Assembly (NCBI GenBank): GCA_013433145.1 | Contig: CM024174.1 | Coordinates: 5,108,336 to 5,172,335, forward strand | Direction of reading: 5' to 3' | Length of the DNA stretch: 64,000 bases | Origin: Ascaris suum | Lineage: Eukaryota > Nematoda > Chromadorea > Rhabditida > Ascarididae | Part shown: in pieces, positions 29,437 to 41,503 of the stretch | Layout: each line of letters opens with the position of its first letter | Position numbering within the stretch: position 1 is the first letter of the stretch | Notes under the pieces: model-generated | What the model saw: only the letters and a program-made list of their open reading frames with translations | Databases searched by the model: none | Told to the model about the DNA's origin: nothing | Position numbers and translations under genes: made by a program

Positions 29437-31307
29437 TCGATCGTTGAGGAACCTTGAAAAATTATGGATTCCTATAAAATTATAGAAAAAATTATGGAAA
29501 AAACTTGAGAAATTTTTTATTCAAAAAATACGCTAAAAACGATCAAAAGGAAATTTAGCACAGGGAAACATTTGCTGAACTTTTTAATATTATGCAAGCG
29601 CAAGTTTTGCTATGAACGCCTATTGCAAGTATAAAAATTTTCCACTGGACAGGGTCGAATTCAAATTCGCGAGAGTGATCTGAGAATGAGGCGAATTTCG
29701 AAACAAATTCGCTCTATTTTTCAAAGGAAAAATCCACCATACGGATTGTTGCGTTAATGGCGAGTAATGAAACCTCTAAAAACATTTAGAAAACTCCGAA
29801 GAAGCTCTTAGAAAACAAAAACAAAATTTCTTTCGAAATTCCCACAACATTTTCAGATATTTTTACTTGAAGAGACTAAGAGCAGTTTTCACTCCACTGA
29901 TTCAACACTTTAATTTTCGCCTTAACATTTAGTGATAAAAGAAATTAAAAGTAGCTCTGATAAGAAGTTGTATCACCATAAGTTCGTCAGTAAGTTCCAT
30001 ATGGATGCCATACCAAAATCATTCTAAAATAGTGTCAGTGTTGGATGCGTTTTGAATCAACGTCATTTCAAATATGCCATAAGCAATAAAAACAAAAAAA
30101 TTCATGGAAGATTCAGATCAACGTTGCGCAATAAAAAATGTCCTTCCAAAGTGTGTACACAACGCCAAATCGGCGATGATAACGCTGTCATAGGGCGTCG
30201 ATTACCGTTCTCAAATTAAACGAACAATTAACGGAGGATTGTAAGCCGATTGTGTTACACAGATCCTCCTTTAATAAATTTTTTGCGGTTTTTTAAAGTG
30301 CACTTGATCTTTTAAATTTGCAATTACTGATATTAACGTTTCATAGGCTGTTTTCAATTAAAACAATATCCTCTTTGAGTTCGAATATTACTGAAAAATG
30401 TTCATTGAACGGTGCCAAAAATTTACTGCTCTTCGCTTATCATAAAGACATTGCAGCCATTTTCCTAATTATAGCAGGCAAACAACATAATAGCTGTTCA
30501 TTTTCGCTGTTGACCGAACAAAAATGTTCGATTATAAACTTATCGATCTTCGTAGAAAGATAAGATGTGAACGGTAGAAACATTACAGCTAAATATTCAA
30601 GCATTTCATAAGCCGACAGTGAGAGTGCTAAATCATTCAACCAAAGTGTTTTGAATAATGACCGTTGTGAAGCGTTCGTCACCAAAAAAATTCCTCTTGC
30701 AAAAGTTTCCTCTTCATTGATAAAGCTGTTTTGAAGTCTCTTATTTTTACGTCCTTTGACGTCAGCTGATAGAAAAGCCAACAAATGAATATATTTCAAT
30801 TTATACAAATCTTTTTTTATTAAATTGAAATAAATAGTAGAAGGCTTTCATTGCATACATGAAGTACATTGCATCGCACAGGACAAAACGTTCAACGACG
30901 GTTGTTGTGCTTTCCTTTTTTGTTAATTTCCGTCCAATCGCTTCGCAAATAGACGATGAATGATCGTTTAGATAAGAGGGCACAACTACCGAAAAAATGA
31001 GTAGTGCTCATAACGAGGTAATAGAGTGTTAGAAGCGGAAGAAAGAGTCTGAGGCGACCGACAGAACATTTCAACGTTGTTCTTCTTCACATATTGCACA
31101 TAAATTTACAGCTATTGTGGGAAGGTACGAGCGAACACCCGACATTATCGCTAACAGATTTGGAGATTCGACAAGAATGAAGCAAATATGAGAATCGCCA
31201 TTCGGTCAGCGGCTAGAGTTGACCGTGGATGGACGACGCTTTTGAGCGACAGCATAATTGGCAACATAGTTGCGCCAAAAACGCTCCTAAATATCTGAGT
31301 ACGCTGC
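29437..31307. other. Spacer downstream of collagen, no supported gene
   Basis: AT-rich. A 122-codon minus-strand frame (30440-30808) is within what chance would give in sequence of this base composition. Confidence 0.4.
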
Positions 31308-33144
31308 TTAACGCCTTGTTCCATCCTCGAAGAACACTCCACCGTCGATTGCGCAATATTTTGGACAAATTCCCTTCTCGCCCTGAGTTCCGGCAGGTCC
31401 TGGTGGCCCAGGGGGCCCAGGTTGTCCATCTGTTCCGGGTGGTCCATCTGGACCAGGTGGTCCCTTTGGTCCGGCAGGTCCAGGAGCTCCATCCGCGCCA
31501 GGTGGTCCAGGGGGACCAGGAGGTCCTGGTGGACCCTGATCTCCGGGCTCGCCTGGCTCTCCAGGAGTAAGTGGCTCGCTCTGAGCTGGGGTTCCAGGCT
31601 CGCCAGGTGGTCCAGGTGGTCCGGCTTCCCCAGGCGGTCCAGGTGGTCCACGTGGTCCAGGGCTGCCAGGACTGGCGTCTGTTCCTGGTCGCCCAGGAGT
31701 CCCGGCATCTCCCGGGTCTCCTGGAGCACCGGGAGGCCCTGGTGGTCCAGGTGGTCCTGCAAAACACTTATGAAATTACACTTATTTCACGTTTCCCTTG
31801 CTGTACACCTCATTATCGTTTGTGTTCACTTTTTAAGGGCTTTACTATAAAACCTTATTCAAATCGTCGCATAAAACAATATGCCAGTAATTTGAAAAAA
31901 ACAAACGAACTAAAATCTTTGCTCACATCTCAAAATAAATGAGAGCATCGTTCAATTTCGCATTGAACGCACTACGCATCCAACAGAAAAAAAGAAATCT
32001 CACTGCTGACCTTCATGCTGTGATGTTATCTTCGTTCGCAGTTTAGAAGTTTTATCGCACACTGCTTTTCTGCCTCTTCATAGCACAAATTTACCACGTT
32101 TACTCACAACAATAACACAATGTAAAAAGGTCTGATAATGTAAAGCATAGCTGATTGCATACCTTGTGGGCATGGTTTGCATGGAGGAGGCGTTGTTGGC
32201 TCGCATGGAGCTGTTGGTGGCTTTCCAGGTGTTCCTGGTGTTCCAGGTGCTCCTGGCTTGCCTGGTTTACCGGGTTTGCCTGGTGGGCCAGCAGGTCCTG
32301 GTGGACCCGGTAAACAGCACCCTTCACATTGCAAGTTGGGAGCTGGATTAACTTCGGCCCCATATGACGATTGCCTTGCTGTCCTGTTATGATTTCCTTG
32401 AGGAGTGTTCTTCATATAGTTAACTTCTGTGTATATATCCTTTGCAGATCCCTGAATTTATCCAATAGCACTTAGCAGGAACAAAGAACGTTTCATAAAT
32501 GAGCAAACCGATTTTGAAGTGTCAGCATTAATCCGAAAGTGAGCTGCGTTTTAAGGATTTATAAATTCTGATGACAAATCTCTTATGAGACGTCGAATTC
32601 TTTGCAACTATTGTTTTAATATCAAAGATACGCTATTAACATCGCTGAGATCAACCTCACTTGTGTTAGTCAGCGAAAATAACTTCAGTTAACGTTGCCG
32701 TTCTTCAAGACGATGAAAAACGGTAAATTCAGAGCGAACCCATCGATTAAAAAAGCTCGAATAAAGGTTTAAACGCTTCAATCTGATAATCGAATAAAGG
32801 AATACGCGCGAATAATCAATTAATAAATGCAATGATTTAAAACGCTTCAAATAACGCATTAATATTTTCGCTCACAATGACGATTGAACAAATAATGTAA
32901 TAAATCAAAAAGCTAATAAATCAAAAAATGGGTTGATGAAAATGAAAGTGAAGTAAATTTAAGCAGTGATTAATCAACGGACCTTGCAGAAGCTGATTTC
33001 ATGATGCATTTGCCGCCTGACGTGGCTAACATAATTGTAGACCATTGGTAGAGTGACAACAACAGACATAACAGCAACCACTGAAAAAGTGACCGCCGAA
33101 TAGGCAACAAATTTGTAGGCCTTTATACGTCCATCGGATTCCAT
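31308..33144 (-). CDS. Cuticle collagen, three exons
   Basis: Exons 32983-33144, 32163-32451 and 31308-31756 (TAA) give 299 residues, the usual length of a nematode cuticle collagen. Residues 1-54 form the conserved N-terminal block ([19 protein letters not shown]... [15 protein letters not shown]) with one signal-anchor helix, followed by [13 protein letters not shown] subtilisin/furin-type site RTAR precedes Gln81. A first cysteine cluster (CEGCC) opens a short Gly-X-Y block. [14 protein letters not shown] spacer follows, then the long, interrupted triple-helical region. The end is [25 protein letters not shown]. The protein is secreted, trimerises, is processed and disulphide cross-linked, and is built into the cuticle. 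The start was chosen because ATG follows a TTCAG acceptor by one base and the family block begins there; an upstream in-frame ATG at 33246 is probably not used. The exact orthologue cannot be named. Confidence 0.96.
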
Positions 33145-33150
33145 ACTGAA
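33145..33150 (-). promoter_or_regulatory. Probable spliced-leader acceptor of the collagen
   Basis: The minus-strand sequence GAGTTCAG ends one base before the collagen ATG. With no upstream exon needed, this fits spliced-leader addition, as is usual for nematode collagens. Confidence 0.55.
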
Positions 33151-33217
33151 CTCAGTTACACCGCACTGGTAAAGTGGACGATGTCTGAGTGTTTGATTTG
33201 AAGGCGTGTCGTATGAC

Positions 33218-33225
33218 TTATATAT
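33218..33225 (-). promoter_or_regulatory. TATA-like box of the collagen
   Basis: TATATAAG on the minus strand, about 75 bases upstream of the ATG. This leaves room for a short outron before the spliced-leader acceptor. Confidence 0.5.
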
Positions 33226-33249
33226 GAAGCACGAGCACCGACCCATATC

Positions 33250-35154
33250 TGGCGTCGGTCAGCACCACTGAACGCATCTAGGTCACTGCTTTGACTCGAC
33301 ATTCTTCGTCGCTTCGCTCTCGAGACATCACGTTAACACAGCTCTAAACCCGATTGTGGTATACGTTCTCTATTCAGATCGCTTCATCACTCAACGATGG
33401 TATCAGCAATGATGTGTTGTCTGCATGTGTTCATTTGAACTCTTTTCTGTGCGATCCGAGCCGAAAGGGGGACCCGTAGAAAGTAACTTAACGATGTCCG
33501 TTCTGTGCACACAAAGGGATCATGCTGCTCTTCTTGGTTTGTGTGCCTATACCGATAATGACGCCCCAGCACGCATAATCTAATACATTTCATGAATGTT
33601 CTCCCTTTCGAATATCGCTCTTCCCCCATGTCTTCGCTAGCATTCTCGCTAGGGACGAGTGCATAATGAATTCTGGAAGCAGTCTAATTCTTTAAGAAAT
33701 CAGGTATTAGATGTCTAATAGTGGAAGAAATAATCTTTGGTGACAAAAACTGGAATAGGATGTCAGAAGTAGAGTTAGGTGAACGTCATATTTATATTGG
33801 AGATGAGCATCGAGGAGGATAAGATATGTGCCGATAAGTCGAGAAAAAGCCGGCAAGAAGATTTTGCTAACTCGCCGTATCCTCGTTGTGGGCCTACATG
33901 TGGTGTATATGAACAATATCGCAGTTTCAGAAATTACTGAAATTTCAACAGCGCAGTTGGAAACCTCCATGGTATGCGAGAAGGCCTCGGTTATAAGGCT
34001 CGAGCTGCAAGATATTTCAGACTACTTCGCTTCCAAAAATGCAGCACGTGAAAGGGATATGTGGGAGAGGAGGAGGGGAGAGGGGAAGTTCGTAGGAACT
34101 AAAAATCGATGGCCTGTGTTTATTGCACCTCGGATATTTTTTTAAAATTGTTCTTTCGTTGTTTTTCTGTTACGCTGTTGAGGAGTTCATAAATTTCACT
34201 TTGTTTATTGCAGTTCGATTATCAACGCAAAACGCATTTCCTTTCTGCGGCGCTATTGAAGATAAATGTGATCCAATTGAAAGGTCTACGAGCCTGTCAA
34301 GCATATTTTTACATGGCGGACACATTTCTTTTCACTGATATGCAAAAATGGTAGGTCTTCATGCAATACAAAGTATCGATTGAGTTGTAACACTGTTCCG
34401 TGTGAAAAATAGTCAATAGTTTTTCAGCAAGATTAAAATGACGACAAAACGCAAGTAACTATGAAAGAGCTAAAGAGAAGTAATGAAAGACAACAATGAG
34501 AGCAAACACTATGCATTCAAACCTATTGTGGTTTAAAGGCGCTTTCATTGAGGAGATGCTAAACAAGAGGCTCATTACACGAGTTAGATGACACAACAGT
34601 ATTAATGCTATCAACAGCGCAGTTAAAAGTGAAAGTCTTTTTTTAAATCTCCACAATTCTTTCGAAGGTTTTTATAGTTTTTTAAAGCGTTTGCAACAAA
34701 TAGGTTTTAAACAACATTCTATTTACCTGAATAGTGAGAATAGATCAGCTAAAATTTGAATGGAATATTTTCATGAGATCGGAAACAATTTCAGATGAAT
34801 TTCCGACGCTGTCATGAAATCATCAACGATTTTCTTTGTTAGTTGATGATGGATTTATTGAAACTAGGAATTTGAACGATGCGCTGCGAAACGTGCAAAT
34901 CGAATCGACCATCGCCCAAAACGTTGTAGCGATATCTCAATAGCAGTGAATGTGAGTGCAGTAATTTGATGTGAAACATCTACTGTGTGAAAATCAACGA
35001 TGACCGCGTACCATTTGTTCACATCCCCACTTGTTGCCCTCATTCATTCTCGTCCCCTTTTTCAATCAACCCCCTGCGGTACCATTTTAATAACAGTTCA
35101 ATTCACATATTTCGTATAAACATCCATCACTTTTAACACTACATGTACAATAGT
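33250..35154. other. Upstream region of collagen, no clear gene
   Basis: Around 33830-34080 the sequence is G+C-richer and open on both strands: plus EISTAQLETSMVCEKASV, and minus SSLITEAFSHTMEVSNC after a CTTGCAG acceptor. One strand may carry an exon, but I cannot decide which. The rest is AT-rich without signals. Confidence 0.35.
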
Positions 35155-36321
35155 ATGATGAAATGCAACGTTTTCTATCTTCTGGAGGAAATATTACATG
35201 AAATTGCTTCGGAACGCCTCCGATTGAAGCGGTTGGAGTAAGTTTCTTGGCGTGCTTTTAATGTTATCCAAATCGCGTTTATTTTCGCACTACAATATTT
35301 CTTTTGTCAAGCACTTATTCGAGATAGCCGCAATGTTCACTGGTGCAACATTAGTGGTTACCAAAAACAGTGAATAGGACCAGCAAATGAGCAAGGATCA
35401 ACGTGCCGTCTAATACACACAGATGAATCGAATTTAAAAAAAAAAAATAGGAGAATAAAAATGGATATTAGTGCAGGTCATATTGATCGCATGAAGAAAA
35501 TAATCGTGTGATAAAAACTGTTCTGTTCAAAAAAAGTCACAGAAAATGCATTGCTTCCGGTTAGCATAATTCTGACCATATAGGTATCTCATACCTCCTT
35601 CAATTTTTTAATTAACAAGGGAGGTTAACGGTTGTTTTCAGTGACATTCTATCTCAAAGACCGAATAAGGAACATTTTAACCAAAAAAGTTTAGTGTTCT
35701 TGCGCATTTAATAGCAAACATTTCAGGAATGAATTAGGAGGAAGAGTCAGTATTGGCTATAGTGGGTTCGTCACCAGGAAGATTTGAATAAATAGAAGCT
35801 TACTGGTAGAGCTACTTGAAATTGCCCATGAAAGGAAGGTTTACTAAAAGCTAAAGTAAAGACTAATTTATTTTCGATGATAACTTCTTGCATTTGTTTT
35901 TTTTTCTGTGCCGTAATAATTACTTGTTTTTCATTGAGCGTCAACTGCGAAAATTCACAAAAATTCCGACCTGACCTTTAGCGGGATGCGTATCACTTGA
36001 ATTCCTGTAAAGTATGCAAAAGTTTTGAATATTTATATAAAATGCGATGATCACTTCGAAGCGGTGAAGGTGTTTCACGATCTTGACGATCAGGGTTCTC
36101 TTCATCAGACGCTTATCTTTCGTTAACTATAATTCTTTGCCCTCTGCGTCGCCGATGACCCATCCGTTTAATCCTCGCTCGTTGTTCTATAGGTTCATTT
36201 GAAAGAAAGAAAGAACCGGACCATGATGCCTATTGGAACAGTCGGGAACAACATCTATGAGAAAGCGAAACGATCAGTGGAAATCTGGTCGGACAGCGAA
36301 ACGGTTCATAGAAGCCAATGA
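35155..36321 (+). CDS. Small coiled-coil-like protein, unknown
   Basis: Exon 35155-35237 (ATG; VFYLLEEILHEIASERLRLK, donor GTAAGT, phase 2), microexon 35727-35745 (ENELGGR) and exon 36193-36321 (TGA; IYEKAKRSVEIWSDSETV) join in phase to about 77 residues. Heptad-like Leu/Ile/Glu spacing in the first exon suggests a short coiled coil. A CAATAG acceptor lies one base before the first ATG. If the microexon donor (GTCAGT) is skipped, the frame runs on to a stop at 35785-35787, giving an alternative shorter protein. No known family recognised. Confidence 0.42.
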
Positions 36322-39300
36322 CGTAGCCTTCTGAATCCGGCGTCTATGCTACAAACTCTCTTTTCAGTATAGGAGATACTTCGGCTGGTAACGAAGTTCT
36401 CACTATACATATTTGTCATACAAGTAAATAAGTTCGAATCACGTGAATGTGATGCAATTTACTTTTAACAATATCGGATATCTGGGTTGGCTTCGTCATA
36501 TCAAAAAAGAAAACAACAACGTAGTTGAAGAGCAGGAAAATGTTTGGTTATAATTTCGTCGAAGTTTTGTAAAGTTAGTGACTTCGTTAGTTAATTTTCA
36601 AAGACCATTAAAGGTGCAATGTTATCTGCTTAAATATAGATGAACCTAACCTCGTAGGGCACAATAAACACTATGATAGAGAATAGCGAATAGGACTTAG
36701 CGCTTAGCACAACATATATCTCATCCTACTGCGGTATAGTATTGCAGGATTTAAATATGTCGTGACGAAATGAAGCGCACCGGAAGTTGTTCGAGACGCT
36801 CATGAGAGGACACAATACAGGACGTTCAAAATATGCAAACTCTATTTAACGTATGTTTTGCGAGTACTTTACAGTATTATCCCATTAACATTTAAAACGA
36901 TATTTACTGCGGTCTTTTTAATCAATATACTCTGTTACATAGCGACATAGTTAGAGCATGTTTTAAAAAAGCGGAAGTATATCTTTTGCTATAAGATAAA
37001 CACTAATCAGAACGTCAAGGGCATCGACCAATGCTTAATTTCAAGCAACTTCCGTTTGCATCATTAAAAAATAAACGAGTGAACACGTAAACATGGACAA
37101 ATTAAAAGATCAATTAGAAGAAGCTTGCTCTAGTAAAGTTTTTGGTATATTTAAGGATAAGCTGAAATTATCGCTGATGGAAACTTGTTATCACATCGAA
37201 CAGAACTCTTCCTTGAAAGACTAATTTCACAACTATCCTCTTCGTCGTTAACGCGAAGCTAACCTCTGCGCGTATTGAACGGAACGCCTGCAAACATTTT
37301 GTCAGCTATTATAAGATGGTCTGTTTTTATAATTTAATTTAAAATTCAGCTTTCGGAACTGTTGATTCAGCTCACTATTCCGGAGGAGACTGCTTAATGT
37401 AGGAAAAAATAGACGGGTGGATATTAGGAGGGGAAGGAGGGATGAGAGTAAGAGCAGATGAGTAGCCTTTAACTCAAACTGAAGTTTTTTCTTTCTATTT
37501 GACGCTCACATTAGACTTCTAAACAGCCAATTAAGAAGCTCTATGTGAATTGACTGAAATCACAATATATTTTCCAAAACGCTGAAGACTTTCTGAAATA
37601 ATATTTGTCATGTTTTCCTGAGGAAATATTTTTCAATACGCTTAAAAAAATATGCAACTTGCAGCGCTGAGCCCCTAAAACATTTCAGAACTCTCTTAAG
37701 CTTCCCTCTAAAGCGTTAGAGTTCTCAAAGAAACATCATCGTTATAAATATCCACAAATATTGGGAAAATAATTCCTGACAGCTGCGTAGCCTAAAGTCC
37801 GGCACCCTTCGCATTTGCTCGATCAACAAACGTGCGAATAAAACAGTGAAGACGAATTTCGGAGCTTTTTAGGAGAGTATGAAACGGAGAGAAATTCAGA
37901 GAGAAGCCAGGGATAAAAGGATCTAGAGGAAGAGGAAATGAGAATTCAATTAAATTAAATAAAAAGGCAAACTTAAAAGTAAGTGAAAACAAAACATTTG
38001 TTAAAGTATTGCATTGTATAAGAGCGCACAATCACGCACAGGCATACGCAATAGTGCTTCACCACTATGTCAGCACCAATGGTAGAATCACCGCGAATTA
38101 GCTTCGTCGCCTCATGATAGGAGAGAAAGCATCGAATGAAGCTGTGAAGGGTACGGCAAGGTTGTGTTTCTTCGCACACTTATTGCAAATCCAGACAAAG
38201 AGTGGTAATGAGTATTGCTATGACCTTTTGAGGTTTCTATTTTCTGCAAGGCTTCCAGATGCGGGCAAATTGCTAGAAATCATCGAACTCGGTTCGCAAG
38301 TAAAAATCAGAGTTAGAAAAGTATGCGGCGGATATTCGAGGTACTGCCGAATTTTTTAAACTTAACAACGATGTAGAAAATCTTAGCAGTTTTCCTGTCG
38401 GCTTTTGTAGATCTTAGCAAGTCTCGGTGAATTAAAAAATTGCGCTTCTCTGCAAATTATGACCACATTTTTAGAATTTTCTCCTTCACCAGTGACAAAT
38501 ACGTAAGAAAATTCTGTGCTTCCCGTTTTTGCTATAAATCACTTCTTATTCATCTGGAGAGGCCCCTTTGTCGGAAAGCGATCATCGTAATCATTCTTTC
38601 ACTTTGAAAAATAGATTTAATTGCTAAATCAAAGTTCTTTTTGTAGTTATGCTCATAATTGGAATTTTTTTTCGCCATTGTTGCGCGATTCGATGTGACT
38701 TCAAATGGGAAACGTGCATTTCTTTACCATCCACCCTCTCTTTTTGAACTTCTCCACTTATTCGGCTATGATTTATCAAACCGAAATTATCACTTGATTC
38801 TGCCTGCCGAAAGATGCCATGACACTCAAGTGGGCTTTTTCATTCATGCATGCACATAAGAGAGCTTTGTCGTCGTTTGAAGCATGTGCGTAATTTCATT
38901 CAGGTCTAATCAAACAACAAGGCCGCAGAGCAGTTCCATTGTTACTGACGGATGATAACAAATGTATAAAACGAGGGTGCAGTGCTCATATTACATGCCT
39001 CTTAAAAACATTCCATGTCGTCGCCAAACTTTATAGTGGGGATTTTAAGACATAAAAGTGAAGAATATAACGCGATCGCGGAAAAGGAAGTAATTCTTTG
39101 GTGTCATCGCGATATGTGAATCAGCAACGTTCAGTACCGTATTTAATGTGCAATTATTTGGAATTGGACGAAATTGAAATAAAGGATCACTAGGATGTGA
39201 ACATTGAGCAGTTTAGGAGATGGTCTAGGTTGCCCTCGTCTCTTTTTTTTCTAAATTGGTCGAAACATTCCTTCGATTTGTTTTCTTCTCATTGAGAATC

Positions 39301-39826
39301 AAAGGGTTTTTTAATAAATCATGAGAACAGCTGCACTAATAAGAAAATGCCGAGAGTAACGGTGTATTATGCTCTTTTGACATTTTCAAGCAGTCAGCGG
39401 ACTTCACCTCACTGTTAAGAGGACCTCACTGTTTCAAGCAGAAGTCACACGTAAAATTTTGATGCCAAAAGCAGTTAGTGCAAGTATGTCAGTATATTGG
39501 GATCTCAGGTAAGAAGCTTACCACTCACTTAGTGATTTTTCTCCTAATGAGAGTGCACATTTATTGCGTTTCGGTTATCATTGTTTACTCTTAGCAAACT
39601 TGCAAATTCGTTGATGCAGTCGAAATATTGCATAAATTGCAGAGATGAATTCACGAATCTAAGAGAGGTCCAGCTACGTTTGCAACACCGTTAGCTGCAA
39701 TATCTAATGCCATATATTAAGTCTGCTTCAAGAAAAAGGCAAAGTAGACACGTTTGCAAAGACCACATTTATCAAACTTTTCTTAATATCAGCAAAGATA
39801 AAACCGCCCGTTAAGAAAATTTACAG
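36322..39826. other. Long spacer, no supported gene
   Basis: Mostly AT-rich. A plus-strand stretch near 38114-38303 (ARLPDAGKLLEIIELGSQ before a GTAAAA donor) is exon-like, but its acceptor is doubtful and it has no partner. Confidence 0.35.
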
Positions 39827-39895
39827 GTAGCAGTTGCTATAACTCGCGAACTCATCAGTATTTCAAGTAGCATTTGCTCTAACTCATCAGTATAT
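39827..39895. repeat. Imperfect tandem duplication
   Basis: Two copies of a segment like GTAGCAGTTGCTATAACTC...ATCAGTAT lie side by side. Confidence 0.7.
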
Positions 39896-40184
39896 ATCAG
39901 TGTGAAATGTGAAATAAGAATTTCTCAAGTTGTATTAACAATTAGCAGAACGCGATCGAGAAACCAATGTCATTTACACTTACACTATCCTATAAAAAGA
40001 GGCTAACCTTTAAACTAGAAAACTCGGAGGCGATTTTCATATGAAATAATAGCGCATATTTTCTGCACGCCATGCTCAATCGTTCTTTCTGCTTTACTGC
40101 TTAGTCACTAAATGTTTTCATTCTTTATCCATTACTTCAAAATCGATTTTGCGACCGATCTTTATTCAGTACGTCCGGTCTCAC

Positions 40185-41503
40185 CGAAACACGGCCGACG
40201 TTCGGCTGAAGAGCGTGACAAAGATAAGAGTATTCTTGCAAGTACCCATGTAGCTAAACATATCATAGCCATATAAGCCAAAGGTATCAGAGCTGTAGGT
40301 AGCCAAAACTAATGCCCACGTATTGAATCTCTCAAGTATAGCAGAGTAAGTTATTAAATAATATTCAGAAGGTGATTTCGCTGGAACACTCATAACTTTC
40401 GCTATTTCATTTCGTCAGCCGACTGTCACAAGTGTCAAACAGTAATTAATGCCACATTTCTTAAAGGTTTATGCCTTATCACCGGGATTTTATGTGTGCA
40501 CAATTGCTTTCGAAAGACACAAATCAACCTTAGGAGCACTGTATTCACTTCGTCAAGACTTGTGGCCCTTGAATACACTTAAGAATTTATGATGACAACT
40601 GTTGGAGTTTGATTAATTCTCTACGCGCCGCTTCATACATCTTCTTTGCAGCAAAAAAAGCAATAACCACCGCATCATTCGTGTGCATATATCTTTCATG
40701 TCGTCGTACAGGTGACAAATCTACGTTGGGGTTGTCCAGGTAAAACACGCAGCACAAACTACAGAGACGAGTGGACATTTGTTGCAGGTCGGGTTTCATA
40801 CGCTTTTACAAGGAATGCAGTAATAACGTCAAAAGCAGGAAACACCGTCATTTATACTTACCGACCTTGCCGTCATATGATATCGGTGAAGTAATAGCCA
40901 ACAGCACTTTATGAAAATCTAACATTTATGATGCACTCACTTGGCGCTTTTAAATGTTTCGTTGTGAGGTATAAAAGAAATGCCCTTTCAACCTGAGACT
41001 ATCAGAGGCGAATAAACGGAACCAATAACAATTAAAAATAAGCGATTCATTGGAGAGCGTTGGTTTTTTTATAAAAAAGGATGCAGCCATCGAGTATGAA
41101 ATATTTCGAAGATTTTGCGGTTTTTCAAATGATTTTTTCTTCCATGTTGATAAGAGATAATCGATGTGATTGAGAGAGATTGTCGGTGGACATTTGTTGG
41201 AATTGTTTTCATTGTCGAGCGAAGTCATCCGTGGCCCTTCTTCTTATCCGTCGAACTGTTCATTTATATTCACAGAAGCGTACAAACTTTCGAATTGCAA
41301 TCGACACACACCTTCGTCATCGTTTCACTTCGGCGCACCAAATGCGGTCATTTGACACCCATATCGAGCGCCGAATCAAATCACCTTTAGAGACAATGCA
41401 CCACTCCCGATATTGCCATTCATTATTAAGGGGGGAATGTGAGAATATTGAATATCCGAGGAAGCTTATGATCCTATGAGAAGATAGAGCTGTGGCACGT
41501 ACA
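40185..41503 (-). CDS. Membrane protein fragment with alternative ends, unknown
   Basis: Exons 41385-41503 (phase 2 in, 1 out; NNEWQYREWCIVSK) and 40862-40918 (VLLAITSPISYDGKV, donor GTAAGT) join in phase 1. The second can continue in two ways. Exon 40587-40720 gives a soluble end (LSPVRRHERYMHTNDAVV..., TAA). Exon 40185-40292 adds a membrane helix (LIPLAYMAMICLATWVLAR) and ends in phase 1 at a good GTGAGA donor. The 5' exons, and any exon after the helix, are not identified. Acceptors are AATGTTAG, AACGTAG and CCTACAG. Function unknown; the chain is inferred from phase and composition only. Confidence 0.4.

Noticed and set aside
30440..30808. 122-codon minus-strand frame
   Set aside because: About one such frame is expected by chance in 64 kb at this base composition; no splice or domain support.
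31229..31942. Plus-strand frames opposite the collagen
   Set aside because: They mirror the Gly-X-Y coding sequence; the minus strand has matching splice sites and conserved ends.
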